Assembly (NCBI GenBank): GCA_002422745.1
Contig: DITH01000031.1
Coordinates: 1-17,802, forward strand
Source: Alphaproteobacteria bacterium UBA6189
Lineage (GTDB): Bacteria; Pseudomonadota; Alphaproteobacteria; Rickettsiales; UBA3002
Reading direction: 5' to 3'
Length of the DNA: 17,802 nucleotides
Shown piece after piece: positions 16,601-17,802 of the stretch. Below the pieces are notes generated by a model. It saw nothing but the letters and a program-made list of their open reading frames with translations. It did not search any database and had not been told where the DNA came from. A program made the translations under genes and the position numbers. Numbering within the stretch: the first letter of the stretch is position 1; the number at the start of each line of letters is the position of its first letter.

Positions 16601-17802
16601 GCCCCGGTCGACACGGTGTTATTGCCATTACCGAGGGTAACCGAATTCGTACCCTCGCCCGCGATAATGCTATTGGCACCGTCAGCGGCCGAAATCGTAT
16701 CGTTGCCCGCGCCGGTGGTAATGCTGTTGGTGCCTGCGCCGCCATCGACCAGATTGTCGCCATCGCCGGTGGTGATCACATCGTTGCCGTCACGCGCGTA
16801 GACTTCATTATTACCCGTGCCGGCGGCGATGGTATCGTTATTGCGGCCGCCATAAATGGTATCGTTGCCATCGCCAGCCGTGATCAGGTTAGGCTGATCC
16901 TGCGTCGGCAATACATAGATATCCCGCGTCAGTCCTTGGTACTCATACACCAACGTCGAGTCCGACACCTGGCTGGCCGAGGTGACATCAAGGAACATGA
17001 AACGGAAATTCTGCTCGGCGGTGAAGGTCTGGTTACGCGTCGTTGTGCCGGTCACCGTCACATGCAGATCGAACGTACCGGCCGATTCCGGTGCGGTCGC
17101 ATCGTAGATCAGCTGAAAACTCTGACGTTCGAGTACCAGATCGGCCGGGATCGTCCAGGTGCCGCCACCCTGATCCACCCCACCACGAATACTGACGCCC
17201 GCAGGTACACCCTCGACCACCGCATCGTCGAGCGTAACGAAATACCCCGCCACGTTGAGCATAAAATCTTTCGCGTACATCGCGGTGCTGACCGAAGGGT
17301 CGGCATTGCCAACCGCCGGGCCTTGCGCATAGATGAGGTCGTTGCCTGCCGTACCGTTGATTTCAGCGGTAGAAAACTGGCGGATATTGCGCGGCCCGAT
17401 CAGAGATGCCGCGGCGGTACCGTCCGCCCCGCCAGCGCCGTAAACAATCGTCACTCCCGGCATACTGGTCGAATCGGACGTGGCACCCACCACGTTCCCC
17501 ATAAAGAGATTGACTACCGGGGTAAGGCTTAATGGGGCAGGCACACCCGGCGGGGCAGCGAAAGACGGCGGCGGGCGAAAATCCTGCGGCGGCACGAAAT
17601 CATAGTCACTTTTATGCAGATCCTGCACAATTTGCTGCGCCTTCTCCACCATCTGCTCGACCGACGCTTCGGTATTGACCTGCACCGCGGAAACGGCATC
17701 CGGCGCCGGATCCCGCTTCTCCTGTTCTTCTTCCTGCTCTTCCTGCTTTTCCTGTTCCTCGAATTCGGCGACCTGTTTTTCCATCTCCTCGATTTTCTGG
17801 GC
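13627..17802 (-). CDS. Large RTX-like secreted protein, N-terminus outside window
   Basis: The frame is still open at the window edge: six codons (AQKIEE) precede the Met at 17784, so that Met is probably internal. Numbering from it, residues 1-60 are Glu/Gln-rich coiled coil, 64-93 Pro-rich, 160-270 beta-rich and Ig-like, 303-644 a tandem nonapeptide array, then four blocks of classical GGxGxDxxx repeats with non-repeat segments between them. DIDNNGQAD (1033-1041) is an extra EF-hand-like calcium loop. The C-terminal 100 residues (MEQIEVLDVRNG onwards, ending in LLATLTIQYA) resemble type I secretion ends of RTX adhesins. The protein is probably exported by the ABC system encoded directly downstream and folds on binding Ca2+ outside. 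There is no enzymatic domain I recognise; an adhesin, surface-layer or matrix role is inferred. Confidence 0.92.
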   Translation of the reverse strand, partial: AQKIEEMEKQVAEFEEQEKQEEQEEEQEKRDPAPDAVSAVQVNTEASVEQMVEKAQQIVQDLHKSDYDFVPPQDFRPPPSFAAPPGVPAPLSLTPVVNLFMGNVVGATSDSTSMPGVTIVYGAGGADGTAAASLIGPRNIRQFSTAEINGTAGNDLIYAQGPAVGNADPSVSTAMYAKDFMLNVAGYFVTLDDAVVEGVPAGVSIRGGVDQGGGTWTIPADLVLERQSFQLIYDATAPESAGTFDLHVTVTGTTTRNQTFTAEQNFRFMFLDVTSASQVSDSTLVYEYQGLTRDIYVLPTQDQPNLITAGDGNDTIYGGRNNDTIAAGTGNNEVYARDGNDVITTGDGDNLVDGGAGTNSITTGAGNDTISAADGANSIIAGEGTNSVTLGNGNNTVSTGAGNDTIIAGNGDNTITDLAGNNVVTLGDGNNSFTTGDGDNTIETGNGDNSIAVGTGINVIDTGTGVDTVTAGDGTNTITDAGGATVIITGDATNTITLGLGQATITTGSGDDAITVTGGGGSFNLGDGTNSVQGGNGDYILTSGTGDDTITFGAGMHTISMGGGNNTLILGDGAATVTAGSGDDQITVGSGGGSVDAGDGTNNILVGDGDYTISGGSGDDVMVSGTGNSIFRPGLGTNSITAGAGINTIDYSTVAGTGLVIEVGAGTATGTGVNDTFSGIRHVIGSNNGDAITGDASANQLTGGTGNDSIVGGGGSDTIDGGDGDDTLIGGSDADRIYGGDGNNTISGGGGADSLYGGSGNNTFINPTVGTYYDGTNGQNMQAGQLNTIDYSGETVALTINLQGGFGQGGAAQGAVYAFTPTGGVNSINRIIGGTGNDSLLGSAGDDYLDGGAGGSDSLDGGLGNNTLVGGGGTDRFYMGLGNDTIIGSNSVDFLYYQNSDAGVVINFDEVSRSFTNSLGQTLTVDAYSGRGFAATANDQYSYAIGDYYTPVDGTSTSMDTVYGARSHQTLLFSHSTDVRFFGGSAADTVSSGTGNLQVEFSAGQDRYNGGGSGYNVVSSNTAYGGQVNTVVYLDGTKDIDNNGQADHLQRNVASLTSGGEAYDGFMIGWGNATQATAANLTLFKNFGHLLGAGNNDILVGNDNANEINGRGGSNALYGYGGDDTIHAIEGANYIDGGDGRDMLNFVASTNSTIGQLGSWSSSLTAGVSVYLADGSFFAASDKANLWGAGFSTHQVRTGSTGTYLYSQVVNMEDVYGTSYGDVIYGNSVANIIYGNNGNDTIAGGGGADSLYGGSGDDLFLATAAEMGSIYQFHGSTGTDTVQAAGWTFTANSFSDTIMEQIEVLDVRNGAAGESYSMTFRDVQRIHDAGTSSAITLRLDSGDTFTANAGTGTALLVSSSGSEQVYKYYSDPGHTMNDNVNLLATLTIQYA
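14020..14154 (-). repeat. C-terminal RTX block, 5 units
   Basis: Residues 1211-1255 hold five units ending in GNNGNDTIA, GGGGADSLY and GGSGDDLFL, directly before the C-terminal secretion region. Canonical units close to the C-terminus are the usual arrangement in type I substrates, where calcium folding outside the cell helps export. Confidence 0.85.
14368..14502 (-). repeat. RTX block, 5 units
   Basis: Residues 1095-1139 hold five units, including GYGGDDTIH and GGDGRDMLN. Several have lost the consensus Asp (GNDNANEIN), so calcium binding is probably weaker here. Confidence 0.75.
15115..15306 (-). repeat. Classical RTX block, about 7 units
   Basis: Residues 827-890 hold about seven units, including GGTGNDSLL, GSAGDDYLD and MGLGNDTII. 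One unit (GGAGGSDSLD) has ten residues, so the register slips once, unlike the long array. Confidence 0.85.
15508..15696 (-). repeat. Classical RTX block, 7 units
   Basis: Seven consecutive nonapeptides (residues 697-759), such as GGTGNDSIV, GGDGDDTLI and GGGGADSLY, match the canonical calcium-binding GGxGxDxUx repeat of RTX proteins. Confidence 0.9.
15853..16878 (-). repeat. 38 tandem nonapeptide repeats (27-base units) in the RTX-like protein
   Basis: Residues 303-644 divide into 38 consecutive nine-residue units without insertion or deletion, from AGDGNDTIY to AGAGINTID. The general pattern is x-G-x-G-x-[ND]-x-[IV]-x. Position 6 is often Asn where classical RTX units have Asp. A parallel beta-roll or beta-helix is expected. 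Confidence 0.9.
15880..16311 (-). repeat. Tandem 72-residue duplication (2 x 8 nonapeptides)
   Basis: Units 22-29 (16096-16311) and units 30-37 (15880-16095) align unit by unit: LGLGQATIT/LGDGAATVT, TGSGDDAIT/AGSGDDQIT, VTGGGGSFN/VGSGGGSVD, LGDGTNSVQ/AGDGTNNIL, GGNGDYILT/VGDGDYTIS, and so on. Each copy is 216 bases. The unusual third unit (GGGG) recurs at the same place in both copies, which argues for duplication of the block and against chance. Confidence 0.75.

Noticed and set aside
15394..17532. A 712-codon open frame on the plus strand opposite the RTX-like gene
   Set aside because: Its product mirrors the nonapeptide array (repeated Ile/Val/Ala-rich segments). The 27-base repeat with G/C-rich codons keeps stop codons out of the opposite frame. 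There is no ribosome site or recognisable domain, while the minus-strand frame is a clear RTX protein.
1..17802. CRISPR array, tRNA/rRNA genes, insertion sequences, attachment sites or a phage defence system
   Set aside because: No direct-repeat/spacer structure, cloverleaf, transposase or integrase gene, or nuclease/helicase defence module was seen. The only regular repeats are the protein-coding RTX units.

Overview
The window looks like chromosomal DNA of a free-living, GC-rich alphaproteobacterium. The evidence is the gene order radA-cvpA-purF-(DUF983)-SDR, which is typical of that class, G/C-rich third codon positions, and a cytoplasmic FixL-type PAS kinase. No rRNA, tRNA, CRISPR array, insertion sequence or phage gene was seen. 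The species cannot be named from this sequence.

Layout. Positions 1-3949 (+) are housekeeping: the 3' end of radA, then cvpA, purF and a DUF983 zinc-ribbon membrane protein joined by 1-4 base overlaps, then a separate short-chain dehydrogenase. Positions 3950-5172 hold nhaA, a Na+/H+ antiporter with its own promoter and a strong Shine-Dalgarno. It is followed by a 76-aa candidate lipoprotein (5237-5467). Positions 5704-6344 hold an accessory pair: a 167-aa charged, apparently disordered protein and a 46-aa basic ORF overlapping it by ATGA. Positions 6387-8689 encode an OpuC/EgtU-type ABC importer: an ATPase and a permease fused to its own substrate-binding domain, again overlapping by ATGA. 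Positions 8744-9346 hold a 200-aa orphan gene closed by a terminator hairpin. A 245-base AT-rich gap follows with an inverted repeat and a good promoter. Positions 9592-11585 hold a stand-alone receiver protein and a soluble PAS-hybrid histidine kinase overlapping by TGATG. On the minus strand, converging on the kinase, lie a type I secretion ABC exporter (11614-13605) and, 21 bases upstream of it, a large RTX-like protein of more than 1390 residues whose N-terminus runs off the window.

How the parts work together. The purine genes form one translationally coupled unit. The RTX protein and the exporter form a secretion pair; the membrane-fusion and outer-membrane partners are not in the window. 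The receiver/kinase pair looks like an input module without output: neither protein has a DNA-binding domain and no histidine phosphotransferase lies nearby. The kinase PAS domain keeps the His and Arg that serve as proximal heme ligand and distal residue in FixL, so oxygen or redox sensing is plausible but unproven.

The most unusual material is inside the RTX protein: 38 consecutive nonapeptides with no register slip, rich in Asn where classical RTX repeats have Asp, containing a tandem 72-residue (8-repeat) duplication. The charged 167-aa protein with its overlapping 46-aa ORF and the 200-aa orphan are the other parts I cannot assign to a family. I did not find convincing evidence of an entirely new multi-gene system.
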